Of a stretch of 64,000 nt of DNA, positions 1 to 9,044 are shown in pieces. The DNA lies in NCBI GenBank assembly GCA_964531645.1, contig CAZHEF010000001.1, positions 306,090 to 370,089 of the forward strand. Reading direction: 5' to 3'. Made by a program: the position numbers and the translations under genes. This DNA is from JBBIMS01 sp964531645 (GTDB taxonomy: Bacteria; Acidobacteriota; Aminicenantia; JBFLYD01; JBBIMS01). The notes beneath the pieces were generated by a model. That model made no database searches. It had not been told where the DNA came from and saw only the letters and a list, made by a program, of their open reading frames with translations. Positions within the stretch are counted from its first letter, which is position 1. The number at the start of each line of letters is the position of its first letter.

Positions 1-2
1 CC

Positions 3-563
3 ATTTATGAAAATTATTTATTGCAAATGACAAAGAGTAAAATATCAATTTCAAAAGAAGATATTGAGGAGTATTATAAAACCCATGAGGAAGAGTTTAA
101 AAGGGGAGAGAGTGTGAAGGTTTTCCAGATCCTTGTCCCTTCAGAATCAGAAGCTCTTGAAATCCTTTCTATTTTAAGAAAATCACCCCCTCTGCAATTT
201 GAAAAAATTGCGAGGGAAAGATCTATAAGCCCTGAGGGCTCAAGGGGAGGGGACATGGGATATTTCCAGAGAGGTGAGTTACCGGTGGAGATAGAGGATG
301 TGGTTTTTTCCCTTAAAGTGGGAGAACTCAGCCCTGTTGTTAAGTCTTCTTTCGGCTACCACATTTTCAAAGTAGTTGAAAAGAAAGGAGCAAGACTTCT
401 ACCTCTAAAGGAGGTAGAGAAGAGCATTGCTGAAAATCTTTTATATCAAAAAAGGGATTTGTTAGAAAAGGAATTGATAGATGAAGCAAAAAATAATTTA
501 AAATGGAAGATTTATTTCGAGAATCTTCCCTTCGATTACATAAAAGGAGAGCAGAATGAATAA
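3..563 (+). CDS. PpiC-type peptidyl-prolyl isomerase / periplasmic foldase (5' end outside window)
   Basis: C-terminal part of a parvulin (PpiC) foldase; the reading frame is open to the left edge, so the N-terminus and any signal peptide lie outside the window. After an alpha-helical segment containing ISKEDIEEYYKTHEEEFK comes the rotamase core: ERSISPEGSRGGDMGYFQRG, then FSLKVGELSPVVKSSFGYHI. These are hallmark PpiC strands seen in PrsA and SurA. Such proteins help outer-membrane or exported proteins fold in the periplasm. The stop overlaps the next foldase gene by 8 bases, so the two are probably translated together. The family call is firm; which subfamily (PrsA, SurA or PpiD) cannot be told without the N-terminus. 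Confidence 0.85.
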   Translation: MYENYLLQMTKSKISISKEDIEEYYKTHEEEFKRGESVKVFQILVPSESEALEILSILRKSPPLQFEKIARERSISPEGSRGGDMGYFQRGELPVEIEDVVFSLKVGELSPVVKSSFGYHIFKVVEKKGARLLPLKEVEKSIAENLLYQKRDLLEKELIDEAKNNLKWKIYFENLPFDYIKGEQNE

Positions 564-1512
564 GAAAATTTTTATCCTTCTCTTTTTAATTGCCCTGAGT
601 GTTTTTGGTTTGGAGGTTGTGGAAAGAATTGTTGCCATTGTAAATGAGGACATAATAACTCTATCAGATATAAAAAAAGTAGATTTGAATATAAGGATTG
701 CCCTTTCAGCAAGATTTGAAGGGAAAGAATTAGAGGAGAAAGTTGAAGAGGCAAGGAAGACTCTTCTTGAGGACATTATCCAGAGAAAATTACTTCTTAC
801 AAAGGCAAAAGAAGATGGGATGGATGTTGAGAGCGAAACAAAAATGGTAATAGAAAATATATTAAAAGAGAATAACCTTTCATCCGAGAAGGAGCTGGAA
901 GAGATAATGAAGAATGAGGGGATAAATTACAATGCGTGGAAAGAGGAACTGAAGAACAATCTTCTCCAGCAAAAGGTTATAAGGAAGTATGTTGACTCAA
1001 ACATATCTGTTGACAATGCGGAGATGCTCGATTATTACAGAAAACATTCAGAGGAATTTACAGAGCCAGAAGAAGTGAAGATAAAAGGGATTTTCCTTGA
1101 AGATAAAGAGGGAGTTGAAGAAAAGATGAAGAAGGTAGAAGAAGAGCTAAAAAGCAAGACCTTTGAAGAAGTTGCAGAGATTTATTCTGAAGGTCCTGAA
1201 AGGGAGAGGAAAGGGGATTTAGGAAGTTTTAAGAAGGGGGAAATGGATAAAAATCTTGAAAATCATGTATTTTCAATGAAAGCAGGGGAGCTTACCCAAT
1301 GGATAAAAACCTCAAAGGGTTATTACATTCTAAAATTGGAGGAAAAGAAGGAAGCAAAACTCAAAAGTTTTGATGAGGCAAGAGATGAGATTCTTGACAG
1401 AGTAATAGAAACAAAAAGGGAGCCTCTTTTAAAGAAATTCTTTGAAGACTTAAAAGCAAAAAGTTACATAAAAATTCTCATACCAGACCCCTTTTCCCTT
1501 CTAAAGGATTAA
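556..1512 (+). CDS. SurA-like periplasmic peptidyl-prolyl isomerase
   Basis: 318 aa. Starts MNKKIFILLFLIALSVFGLE, a clear signal peptide, followed by VERIVAIVNEDIITLSDI, the typical start of a SurA N-terminal chaperone domain (about residues 20-150). One PpiC domain follows at about 165-265 (KGDLGSFKKGEM, MKAGELTQWIKTSKGYYILK). E. coli SurA has two parvulin domains and about 428 aa; this one has one, as in many non-proteobacterial SurA-like proteins. The start ATG lies inside the end of the preceding foldase gene, so the two form an operon. Likely role: chaperoning outer-membrane beta-barrel proteins, which are abundant in this window. Confidence 0.88.
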   Translation: MNKKIFILLFLIALSVFGLEVVERIVAIVNEDIITLSDIKKVDLNIRIALSARFEGKELEEKVEEARKTLLEDIIQRKLLLTKAKEDGMDVESETKMVIENILKENNLSSEKELEEIMKNEGINYNAWKEELKNNLLQQKVIRKYVDSNISVDNAEMLDYYRKHSEEFTEPEEVKIKGIFLEDKEGVEEKMKKVEEELKSKTFEEVAEIYSEGPERERKGDLGSFKKGEMDKNLENHVFSMKAGELTQWIKTSKGYYILKLEEKKEAKLKSFDEARDEILDRVIETKREPLLKKFFEDLKAKSYIKILIPDPFSLLKD

Positions 1513-1572
1513 CTTCTTTAAATCCTTTTGAAGAAAAACTCGGGGTCATTTTTATGAAATTTAAAACATTCT

Positions 1573-2442
1573 TTATTTAAAAGACAGCATAATTTCTCTT
1601 ACAAACTCGAGAACCTCTTCCTTTTTTATCCATTCTTTCTCAGGATAAGTTGAAATTACATAGACCCTTTCCCCCTTTGGGGCCCAGACCTCTGGGTCTG
1701 TTTCTTTGAATATAACAATTGTTGGAATTCCCAGAAGAGCTGAGAGATGGGAGATTCCTGAATCATTCCCTATATAAAGAATCCCTTTTAAAAGTTCATT
1801 TATCACTTCTTTTAAAGAAAGAGCTCTCTTCACATCCACCCCTTTCAAATTAGAAAATACAAAAAATTCTTTTCTATCTTCGGATTCTCCGAGGATAACT
1901 TTAACTTTTTTATTTTCTGAGAGAAGTCTTTCTATAAGAAATAAAAAATTCTCAATTGGCCAGACCTTTTTAATACTACCAGAGCCCGGATGAATTATTA
2001 TTTCTGATTTATTCCCGTGCTCCCAATGTGAAAGATTCGGAAGTCTTACAATCTCTGGAAATTTTATTTTTCTGTCTATTTCATGGAGGGCCGAGAAAAG
2101 AGTTAAAGAATAATGCATTCTTGCAGGTTTTATTTTTCCCACTATTACTTTTCTCGCAACCTTTGAAAGATTTCTAATAAAAACTCCTTCTTTATCCCAG
2201 TGCCATGTAAAAGCTATATCAAATCTTCCTAAAAAATCTATAAAATCACTACTCCCATCCCAGATGGAAGAAATTAGCCTCCCTTCGATGGGAATAACAT
2301 CCGAAAATCCCTCGAAAAGAGAACCCCACTGAAATGGGACGGAAAGATAGAATTCGCTTGAAATTTTTTTCAAAGCAAGAAAGGAGGGTATTGTAAGAAT
2401 TATGTCTCCGAGTCCTCCACCTCTTATAGCAATTATTCTCAT
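1573..2442 (-). CDS. Glycosyltransferase family 9 (ADP-heptose:LPS heptosyltransferase-like)
   Basis: 289 aa. The N-terminus MRIIAIRGGGLGDIILTIPS is the GT9 signature for the sugar-acceptor Rossmann half. The C-terminal half carries IIHPGSGSIKKVWPIENF and YIGNDSGISHLSALLGIPT, the nucleotide-sugar binding motifs of heptosyltransferases. No signal peptide; GT9 enzymes act at the cytoplasmic face of the inner membrane in LPS core assembly. It converges with the SurA-like gene and diverges from uppS, with 46 bases between starts. Somewhat shorter than WaaC/WaaF (about 320-350 aa). The exact donor sugar cannot be read from sequence. Confidence 0.85.
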   Translation of the reverse strand: MRIIAIRGGGLGDIILTIPSFLALKKISSEFYLSVPFQWGSLFEGFSDVIPIEGRLISSIWDGSSDFIDFLGRFDIAFTWHWDKEGVFIRNLSKVARKVIVGKIKPARMHYSLTLFSALHEIDRKIKFPEIVRLPNLSHWEHGNKSEIIIHPGSGSIKKVWPIENFLFLIERLLSENKKVKVILGESEDRKEFFVFSNLKGVDVKRALSLKEVINELLKGILYIGNDSGISHLSALLGIPTIVIFKETDPEVWAPKGERVYVISTYPEKEWIKKEEVLEFVREIMLSFK

Positions 2443-2488
2443 ATAATCTTGGATACCTTCTTAAAAATAAATTATAATAAAGATTGTT

Positions 2489-3265
2489 ATGAAAGAAGAA
2501 ATACTGAAATTGGTCGAGAAAAGTTCGGAAGAGGAAAAGATTATTGAGAGTATCGATTTTTCAAGGCTCCCTACGCATGTTGCAATAATAATGGACGGAA
2601 ATGGAAGATGGGCTAAAATGAGGAAACTTCCAAGAATTGAGGGGCATAAAGCTGGTATTCAAAGTGTCCGAGTCGCTGTGGAAACTGCTTACAATGTTGG
2701 TATTAAATATTTAACCCTTTATGCTTTTTCGAAAGAGAACTGGAAAAGACCGAAATCCGAAGTGGATGCTCTCATGGCTCTCCTCGAGGAGTATCTTGGA
2801 AAGGAAGAAAAAAAATTTTTGGAGGAAAATATAAAATTTAGAGCAATAGGAAGGATCGATGAGCTACCGACCCACATAAACATAAATCTAAGGAGACTTG
2901 AAGAACTTACCAAAAACAAAGATAAAATGACATTGATAATTGCTCTAAACTATGGAGGAAGGACTGAAATAGTTGATGCTGTAAACAGAATTCTCAAAGA
3001 AAACCCCAGAATCAAAAAGATTGAGGAGAAAACCCTTGAGAATTTTCTCTATACCTCTGGTATACCTGATCCCGACCTATTAATTAGAACTTCTGGAGAA
3101 CTAAGAATATCCAACTTCCTCCTCTGGCAGATAGCCTACGCTGAACTATGGATTACTTCTGTGCTATGGCCTGACTTTTCCAGAAAGGACTTTTTAATGG
3201 CAATAAAAGATTATCAGGGAAGGGAAAGGAGGTTTGGAGGAATTGGAAGGACTGATTCTTTCTGA
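2489..3265 (+). CDS. uppS: Isoprenyl transferase (undecaprenyl diphosphate synthase)
   Basis: 258 aa cis-prenyltransferase making the undecaprenyl diphosphate carrier for peptidoglycan and LPS. HVAIIMDGNGRWAKMRKLPR contains the catalytic Asp and the DGNGRWA P-loop; ITSVLWPDF and RTSGELRISNFLLWQ match the C-terminal family signature. About 20 extra residues precede the conserved core; a later start is possible, but the chosen ATG follows a TATAAT box (2473-2478) by 10 nt, giving a very short leader and no Shine-Dalgarno. First gene of the uppS-cdsA-dxr-rseP cluster, an arrangement conserved in many bacteria. Confidence 0.95.
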   Translation: MKEEILKLVEKSSEEEKIIESIDFSRLPTHVAIIMDGNGRWAKMRKLPRIEGHKAGIQSVRVAVETAYNVGIKYLTLYAFSKENWKRPKSEVDALMALLEEYLGKEEKKFLEENIKFRAIGRIDELPTHININLRRLEELTKNKDKMTLIIALNYGGRTEIVDAVNRILKENPRIKKIEEKTLENFLYTSGIPDPDLLIRTSGELRISNFLLWQIAYAELWITSVLWPDFSRKDFLMAIKDYQGRERRFGGIGRTDSF

Positions 3266-3292
3266 AACTAATGAAAGGAAAAAACTTAGAAT

Positions 3293-4135
3293 ATGTCGGA
3301 AGAAATTGTTTTAAAATCTGAAGAAAAGACATTTAAAGATTTGGGGAAAAGGATACTGGTAGCATCCATAATAGTTCCTGTTGTCTTTTTGGCTATCTAC
3401 TTTCTTCCTGATCCGCCATTCTTCCTCGCTCTGCAAGTCGTAATTATGTTTGCCCTTATAGAATTCTATCTTCTTGCCGAGAAAAAGAATTATTACCCGA
3501 TAAAGCTTCTTGGAAGTCTTTTTTCAATCCTTTTGGGATTGAACTTTATCTTAGAATTTAGATATTTTAACGAATTTTTATTTGTCTCTCTTTTCATCCT
3601 TGGCTCATATTTTCTTTTTTCCACAAACTCAAAAAATCTTGATAATTTTATAACCTCCATATCCATTACATTTTTCGGCATTTTCTATCTTTCCTATACC
3701 CTCAATTACATATTTTATCTAAGAAAGCTTGGAAGCCCATATCTTTTCACCCTCCTCTTTTCAGTTTATATTGGCGATACAGGAGCCTATATTTTCGGAA
3801 AAACATTTGGAAGAAGAAAAATTTTCCCTGTAGCATCCCCAAAAAAGACTGTAGAAGGTTTTGTTGGAGCTATCCCCCTTTATATTGTAGGAGGACTTCT
3901 TGGAAATATGATTTTTCTGAAATATAGAAATTTTGGAAAACTTATTATAGCTTTCATCATATTAAGCGTTGTTTCTCAACTTTCAGACCCTGTAGAATCT
4001 TTGTTTAAAAGGAGTGCGGGAGTAAAGGATTCATCGAGAATTCTTGGCGAACATGGAGGAATTCTTGACAGGATTGACTCTTTGATATTTTCTGCTCCAT
4101 TTTTTTATTTCATTTGTAAATATTATTTGAAATGA
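3293..4135 (+). CDS. cdsA: Phosphatidate cytidylyltransferase
   Basis: 280 aa integral membrane enzyme making CDP-diacylglycerol from CTP and phosphatidate. Multiple hydrophobic segments follow a cytosolic N-terminal stretch of about 25 residues. The C-terminal signature is visible as ESLFKRSAGVKDSSRILGEH followed by GGILDRIDS; the usual LPGHGG reads LGEHGG here, a common variant. VYIGDTGAYIFGKTFGRRK is the other conserved block. It starts 27 bases after uppS and its stop overlaps the dxr start (ATGA), fixing it within the operon. Confidence 0.95.
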   Translation: MSEEIVLKSEEKTFKDLGKRILVASIIVPVVFLAIYFLPDPPFFLALQVVIMFALIEFYLLAEKKNYYPIKLLGSLFSILLGLNFILEFRYFNEFLFVSLFILGSYFLFSTNSKNLDNFITSISITFFGIFYLSYTLNYIFYLRKLGSPYLFTLLFSVYIGDTGAYIFGKTFGRRKIFPVASPKKTVEGFVGAIPLYIVGGLLGNMIFLKYRNFGKLIIAFIILSVVSQLSDPVESLFKRSAGVKDSSRILGEHGGILDRIDSLIFSAPFFYFICKYYLK

Positions 4136-5292
4136 AAAAGAAAATCTCAATTCTTGGCTCAACTGGAACGATAGGAAGGATGGCTCTTGAAATTGTGGAA
4201 CTTCACCCTGAAAAATTTGAGATTTTAGCCCTTTCTGCTGGGGAAAATATTTCTTTACTAATTGAACAAATAAAAAAATTCAAACCATTGCTTGTTTCTG
4301 TCAAAAGGAAAGAAGATTCAAACTCTTTAAAAGAATTTTCTGAAGAGTTTGGTTTTAAACTTTTAGATGGGATAGAAGGAGCATGTGAAATTGCCACTTT
4401 AAAGGAGGCAGATATTGTTGTCTCAGCAATTTCAGGGATAGAGGGCTTCCTTCCTACCTATTCAGCAGTTAAAGCGGGAAGATGGATTCTCCTTGCCAAT
4501 AAAGAATCCCTTGTCATGGGAGGAGCTCTAATTAAAAAAGAAATGGAAAAATCTTCTTCCTTTATAATCCCAATTGATAGTGAACATAACGCTTTTTTTC
4601 AGCTTCTTTCAAACAGGAAAAGGGAAGATATAGAAAAATTTATTATCACTGCATCAGGAGGTCCTTTCTTTAAGAAAGAATTGGAGGAGATAGAACATGT
4701 CTCGAGGGAAGATGCTTTAAATCATCCTGTCTGGAAAATGGGGAAAAAGATCACTATTGATTCTGCAACCTTTATGAATAAAGGATTTGAGTTGATAGAG
4801 GCTCACTGGCTATTTTCAATCCCTCCAGAGGAGCTGGATGTCTTAATCCATCCCCAGAGCATAGTTCATGCAATTTTGCAGTTGAAGGATGGCTCCATGA
4901 TTGCCTTCTTATGCACACCCGATATGAAGATACCAATTCAGCATGCTTTTTTCTATCCTGAAGCTCCAAAGTTTTCCATCAACCCCATCGACATCCAAGA
5001 GCTTAAAAATCTTGAGTTTTATCCTGTAGATTATAAAAAATTCCCTTGCCTTTCCCTTGCAATGTTTGCCCTCAAAGAGGGTGGTAGTTTTCCAACTGTT
5101 CTTGCTGTTGCCAATGAAGTTGCAGTGAATGAATTTCTCGTTGGAAGAATTGAATTTCACGAAATATACAAAGTAGTTGAAAAAGTTTTGAATGAACACA
5201 AAAAATCTGAGATTAATTCTATAGAAGATGTATTAACAATAAAGGAATGGGCAGAAAATAGAGCTCACAAAATTGTTAGGAGTAAAAAATGA
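4132..5292 (+). CDS. dxr: 1-deoxy-D-xylulose 5-phosphate reductoisomerase
   Basis: 386 aa cytosolic enzyme of the MEP isoprenoid pathway, converting DXP to 2-C-methyl-D-erythritol 4-phosphate with NADPH. The N-terminal Rossmann motif GSTGTIGRMALEIV, the linker ILLANKESLVMGG, the metal-binding DSEHNAFFQ and the flexible-loop region around NHPVWKMGKKITIDSATFMN are all present. Length is typical. Four-base overlap with cdsA upstream; the next gene starts 19 bases downstream. Makes isoprenoid precursors consumed by UppS in the same operon. Confidence 0.97.
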   Translation: MKKKISILGSTGTIGRMALEIVELHPEKFEILALSAGENISLLIEQIKKFKPLLVSVKRKEDSNSLKEFSEEFGFKLLDGIEGACEIATLKEADIVVSAISGIEGFLPTYSAVKAGRWILLANKESLVMGGALIKKEMEKSSSFIIPIDSEHNAFFQLLSNRKREDIEKFIITASGGPFFKKELEEIEHVSREDALNHPVWKMGKKITIDSATFMNKGFELIEAHWLFSIPPEELDVLIHPQSIVHAILQLKDGSMIAFLCTPDMKIPIQHAFFYPEAPKFSINPIDIQELKNLEFYPVDYKKFPCLSLAMFALKEGGSFPTVLAVANEVAVNEFLVGRIEFHEIYKVVEKVLNEHKKSEINSIEDVLTIKEWAENRAHKIVRSKK

Positions 5293-5311
5293 ATTGCTTT
5301 TGGAGGAGAAA

Positions 5312-6640
5312 ATGATTCAATTAATTGAAAGAATTTTCTGGTTTCTTATCCTTCTCGGGATAATGGTCTTTGTCCATGAGTTTGGACATTTTATATCTGC
5401 AATTTTTTCAAGGGTAAGGGTTGAAACCTTCTCTTTTGGATTAGGTCCGAGACTTTTCGGGATAAGGAGAAAACATACAGACTACAGAGTATCTCTAATT
5501 CCTCTCGGTGGATATGTAAAACTTGCAGGGGAAACTTATGAAGAAGGATTTAAAGGGGAACCCTATGAGTTTCTTTCACAGCCAAGATGGAAAAGGTTCA
5601 TTATCCTTTTTATGGGCTCTGTAATGAATATATCCCTTGCAATCCTTCTTGTTTTCCTTATAAATATTATCGGAGTTTCTGTTCCCGCATATCTTGAAAA
5701 TCCTCCTGTAATTGGATGGGTAGAAGAGAATACTCCTGCTCATGAGGCGGGTCTTTTAATTGGTGATATTATAACTTCAATTGAAGGGAAAAAAGTTTCA
5801 AAAGCTCAGGAAGTAGAAAGCATAATATCTACAAACCCCGATAAAGTTCTAAGAATCAAAGTAATTAGAGAGAGGAAAATTCTCGAAAAAACTTTGAAAA
5901 CCAAATCGAGAACGAGATATGGAATAGGAGACGCAGGAATATTTTTCATGATTCCTCCAAAAATCGGCTTTGTATCGACCGGTCTTCCCGCCTCAAAGGC
6001 TGGCTTAAAACCAATGGATAAGATACTACAGGTAAATGGAACAAAGGTTAGAAGTTATTTTGAAGTTAGGGATATAATCAGAAAGAGCCCAGAGAAGGAA
6101 GTTTTTCTTCTTATCGAAAGAGGAGGGGAGAAAAAGGAGGTAAAGATTGTACCCAAAAATGAAAAGGGAGTGGGAGTGATTGGAATTACATTCCACATTG
6201 ATTCAATAAAAAAGAAGTATGGTGTTTTAAAAGCACTCTCCAATTCAGTTAAAGAAAACGTCAGACTTACCTTCTTAGTTGTGGAAGTTTTAAGAAAGAT
6301 GGTTAGAGGAGAAATTTCAGTAAAAACTTTATCAGGACCTGTGGACATTGCCGATTTTTCCTATCAGGCAGCCAAGTCTGGTTTTATTGGTTTCCTCACT
6401 TTCCTTTCCCTTATATCCCTTCAACTGGGAATTATAAATCTACTTCCCATACCAGGTCTTGACGGTGGTCATATATTCATAATTTTTATAGAGGCTATTA
6501 TCAGAAGAGACCTCAGTTTGAAATTAAAGGAAAGAATAATACAGATGGGATTTTTTATTCTTATCTTACTGATGATATTTGTCATTGCCAATGATATAGT
6601 AAAACGATTGCCTTCTGGATGGAAAAGTTTAATCCCTTAG
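5312..6640 (+). CDS. rseP: RIP site-2 zinc metalloprotease RseP, two PDZ domains
   Basis: 442 aa from the ATG at 5312, chosen because GGAGGAG (5302-5308) sits at good spacing; an upstream TTG at 5273 overlapping dxr is less likely. Intramembrane protease of the M50 family: HEFGH zinc motif near residue 20 in the first membrane helix, and LLPIPGLDGGHI supplying the third ligand in the C-terminal membrane block. Two periplasmic PDZ domains lie between (IGWVEENTPAHEAGLLIGD and IGFVSTGLPASKAGLKPMD). It cleaves anti-sigma factors or remnant signal peptides. Last gene of the envelope-lipid cluster, converging with copA with only 10 bases between stops. Confidence 0.95.
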   Translation: MIQLIERIFWFLILLGIMVFVHEFGHFISAIFSRVRVETFSFGLGPRLFGIRRKHTDYRVSLIPLGGYVKLAGETYEEGFKGEPYEFLSQPRWKRFIILFMGSVMNISLAILLVFLINIIGVSVPAYLENPPVIGWVEENTPAHEAGLLIGDIITSIEGKKVSKAQEVESIISTNPDKVLRIKVIRERKILEKTLKTKSRTRYGIGDAGIFFMIPPKIGFVSTGLPASKAGLKPMDKILQVNGTKVRSYFEVRDIIRKSPEKEVFLLIERGGEKKEVKIVPKNEKGVGVIGITFHIDSIKKKYGVLKALSNSVKENVRLTFLVVEVLRKMVRGEISVKTLSGPVDIADFSYQAAKSGFIGFLTFLSLISLQLGIINLLPIPGLDGGHIFIIFIEAIIRRDLSLKLKERIIQMGFFILILLMIFVIANDIVKRLPSGWKSLIP

Positions 6641-6650
6641 GAGATTGAAA

Positions 6651-8855
6651 TTAAAATCTCTTTAGCCTCATTGAAAGAGCGTTTGTAACCACTGAGACAG
6701 AGCTAAAGGACATTGCCATTCCTGCAATTACTGGATTTAAAAGGAAACCTGAAAAGGGGTAAAGAAGACCACCTGCGATTGGAATTCCTATCAAATTATA
6801 TATAAATGCCCAGAATAAATTCTCTTTTATCTTTTTCATTGTATATTCTCCAAGCCTTATAGCCATTAATACATCCCTTAGATCATTTTTTAAAAGAATA
6901 ATGTCACCGGATTCCATTGCAATATCTGTTCCTGAACCCATTGCAATTCCAACATCTGCCTGAGTTATTGCTGGAGCATCATTTATCCCATCTCCAACCA
7001 TTGCAACTGTCCTACCTTCCTTCTGCAGCTTTCTTACTTCTTTAGCTTTATCCTGAGGTATAACCTCTGAAAGAATTTTTTTAACTCCCAATTTTTCTCC
7101 TATTGCTTTTGCAGTGGATTCTCTATCCCCTGTAATCATTACAATCTCTTTTCCCACTTTTCTAAGTTTTCTTATGACTTTTGGAGCTTCTGGTTTTATA
7201 TCGTCAAAAATGCTTATCAATCCATAGACTTCATTCTCTTTCGCAATTATGACTACTGTTTTACCTTCCTTTTCAAGGTTTTTAATTCCCTTTTCAAAAA
7301 TTTCGTTAGAAATCCCGTTCTCCTTTATAAAATTTAAATTTCCCAGAAGTATTCTTTCTCCTGACCACACTGCAATTACCCCCTTTCCTGGAATTACTTT
7401 GAACTCTTCTGGTTCTGGGATTTCGATTCCTCTTCTTTCTGCTTCTTTGAGAATAGACTCTGCAAGAGGATGTTCTGACCTTTTTTCAGCTATTGAGGCA
7501 ATTTTAAGAACTTCCAACTCATCTTTTGAGTTCAAAGGTATAATATCTTTCACCTCAGGGTTGCCAGCTGTTAGAGTTCCTGTCTTATCAAATACTATTG
7601 TGTCAACTTTTTCCATCACTTGTATTGTCTTTACATCTTTTATCAGAATCCCTTTCCTCGCTCCTATCCCTATCCCGACAATTACAGCTGTGGGGGTAGC
7701 AAGTCCAAGAGCACATGGGCAGGCAATCATAAGAACAGAAATAAAAATTTTTAAAGAAAAAGAAAATTCTTTCCCTGCTAAGAGCCATATAAAAAGTGAA
7801 ATTAAAGCAAGGGAAAATACAAATGGGACAAAATAGGAAGAAATCTTGTCTGCGAGTTCCTCAACAGGAGCTTTTGATCCCTGAGCTTCTTCAACGATCT
7901 TTATTATTTGAGCGAGGGCTGTTTCCTTTCCAACCCTTTTCGCTATTACTTTAAGGAAACCATTTTTATTAAGGGTTCCTCCAATTACTTCATCTCCCCT
8001 GACCTTTTCTTTTGGAATACTTTCTCCTGTAATCATTGATTCGTCCACAGAGGAATATCCTTCGATCACCTCTCCATCTGTTGCAATCCTTTCTCCCGGT
8101 CGGACAAAGAATACATCTCCAACCTTAAGTTCTTCAACATATATTTCCACTTCTTCCCCATTCTTCAAAACTTTAACTGTTTTAGGTGCAAGTTCCATTA
8201 ATTCTCTTATTGCCTCTGAAGTTTTACCTTTTGCCATTGACTCAAGCCATCTACCAATGATAATAAATGTAATTAAAAGACTCGCTATTTCGTAGTAAAT
8301 ATTTTGGTCATGAGCTTTCCCCATCAGCTGAAGAATTGTAATTACCAAGCTGTATAAGTATGCTGAAAGGACGCCTATAGAGACAAGGGTGTCCATGTTA
8401 GCCCTTTTTGTCTTTGGAAGAGTTAATATTCCTCTATTAAAAAAAATAGAACCAACAAAAATAATGGGAGTTGTGAGGAGAAACTGGAAGATTGAGGAAT
8501 TTTCCATTATAAATCCTGGAATTGGTAATCCAATATGAGCACCCATTGAAAGGTATAGAAGAGGCAATGAAAAAAGCCCTGAAATTATCAATCTTTTTCT
8601 CCAGCGCAATATTTCCTTCCGTCTTTTTTCCCTCTCTGAATTTTCTAACCTGACTACTTTATATCCTGCCTCTTCAATTATCCTTTCAATGTCCTCCCTC
8701 TTTACTTTTTTCTCATCAAATTCTAAATAAGTCTTTTCAGTGGATAGATTTACTTTAACCTCTATAACACCTTCTTTTCGCTTTAAAGCATTTTCTATGG
8801 TTGAAACACAGGATGCGCAATGCATCCCTTCTATATCGATTATTTCCTTTTTCAT
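6651..8855 (-). CDS. copA: Copper-exporting P1B-type ATPase
   Basis: 734 aa. One N-terminal heavy-metal-associated domain with GMHCASC, then eight membrane helices. MITGES (actuator), ACPCALGLATPT (CPC transport motif), DKTGTLT (phosphorylated Asp), SEHPLAESI (HP motif) and MVGDGINDAPA (hinge) are all present. The final helices carry the YN and M-x-x-SS features typical of Cu(I) subtype 1B-1 (YNLIGIPIAGG, MAMSFSSVSVVTNAL). It exports Cu(I) from the cytoplasm. No chaperone or CueR/CsoR gene is adjacent; a 12-base tandem repeat lies just upstream at 8883-8906 and may be an operator. A ribosome site (AAGGAG) precedes the ATG. Confidence 0.96.
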   Translation of the reverse strand: MKKEIIDIEGMHCASCVSTIENALKRKEGVIEVKVNLSTEKTYLEFDEKKVKREDIERIIEEAGYKVVRLENSEREKRRKEILRWRKRLIISGLFSLPLLYLSMGAHIGLPIPGFIMENSSIFQFLLTTPIIFVGSIFFNRGILTLPKTKRANMDTLVSIGVLSAYLYSLVITILQLMGKAHDQNIYYEIASLLITFIIIGRWLESMAKGKTSEAIRELMELAPKTVKVLKNGEEVEIYVEELKVGDVFFVRPGERIATDGEVIEGYSSVDESMITGESIPKEKVRGDEVIGGTLNKNGFLKVIAKRVGKETALAQIIKIVEEAQGSKAPVEELADKISSYFVPFVFSLALISLFIWLLAGKEFSFSLKIFISVLMIACPCALGLATPTAVIVGIGIGARKGILIKDVKTIQVMEKVDTIVFDKTGTLTAGNPEVKDIIPLNSKDELEVLKIASIAEKRSEHPLAESILKEAERRGIEIPEPEEFKVIPGKGVIAVWSGERILLGNLNFIKENGISNEIFEKGIKNLEKEGKTVVIIAKENEVYGLISIFDDIKPEAPKVIRKLRKVGKEIVMITGDRESTAKAIGEKLGVKKILSEVIPQDKAKEVRKLQKEGRTVAMVGDGINDAPAITQADVGIAMGSGTDIAMESGDIILLKNDLRDVLMAIRLGEYTMKKIKENLFWAFIYNLIGIPIAGGLLYPFSGFLLNPVIAGMAMSFSSVSVVTNALSMRLKRF

Positions 8856-8882
8856 TTTTGCTCCTTTTAAATCACCAGGTAT

Positions 8883-8906
8883 TTAGTATAGCTCTTAGTA
8901 TAGCTC
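8883..8906. repeat. Two tandem copies of a 12-base repeat upstream of copA
   Basis: TTAGTATAGCTC occurs twice head-to-tail with no mismatch, ending 28 bases before the copA start. Its position suits an operator or promoter element for a copper-responsive regulator, but no regulator gene is adjacent, so this is an inference. Confidence 0.5.
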
Positions 8907-9044
8907 TTTGTTCTATTTTTCTCAAGAGCTGTTGACTTATAAAAAAAATAATGTTAACTTTTAGTCTCAATCGATTGTTGAACTTTTTCTTAATTCTTTC
9001 GTTTTAAAGAGTGGAATTTTATTTATCAACAAAAGGAGGAAAGA

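Noticed and set aside
7249..7836. 195-codon open frame antisense to copA
   Set aside because: It lies wholly opposite a conserved P-type ATPase and its translation has no recognisable domain or ribosome site; a shadow of the real gene.
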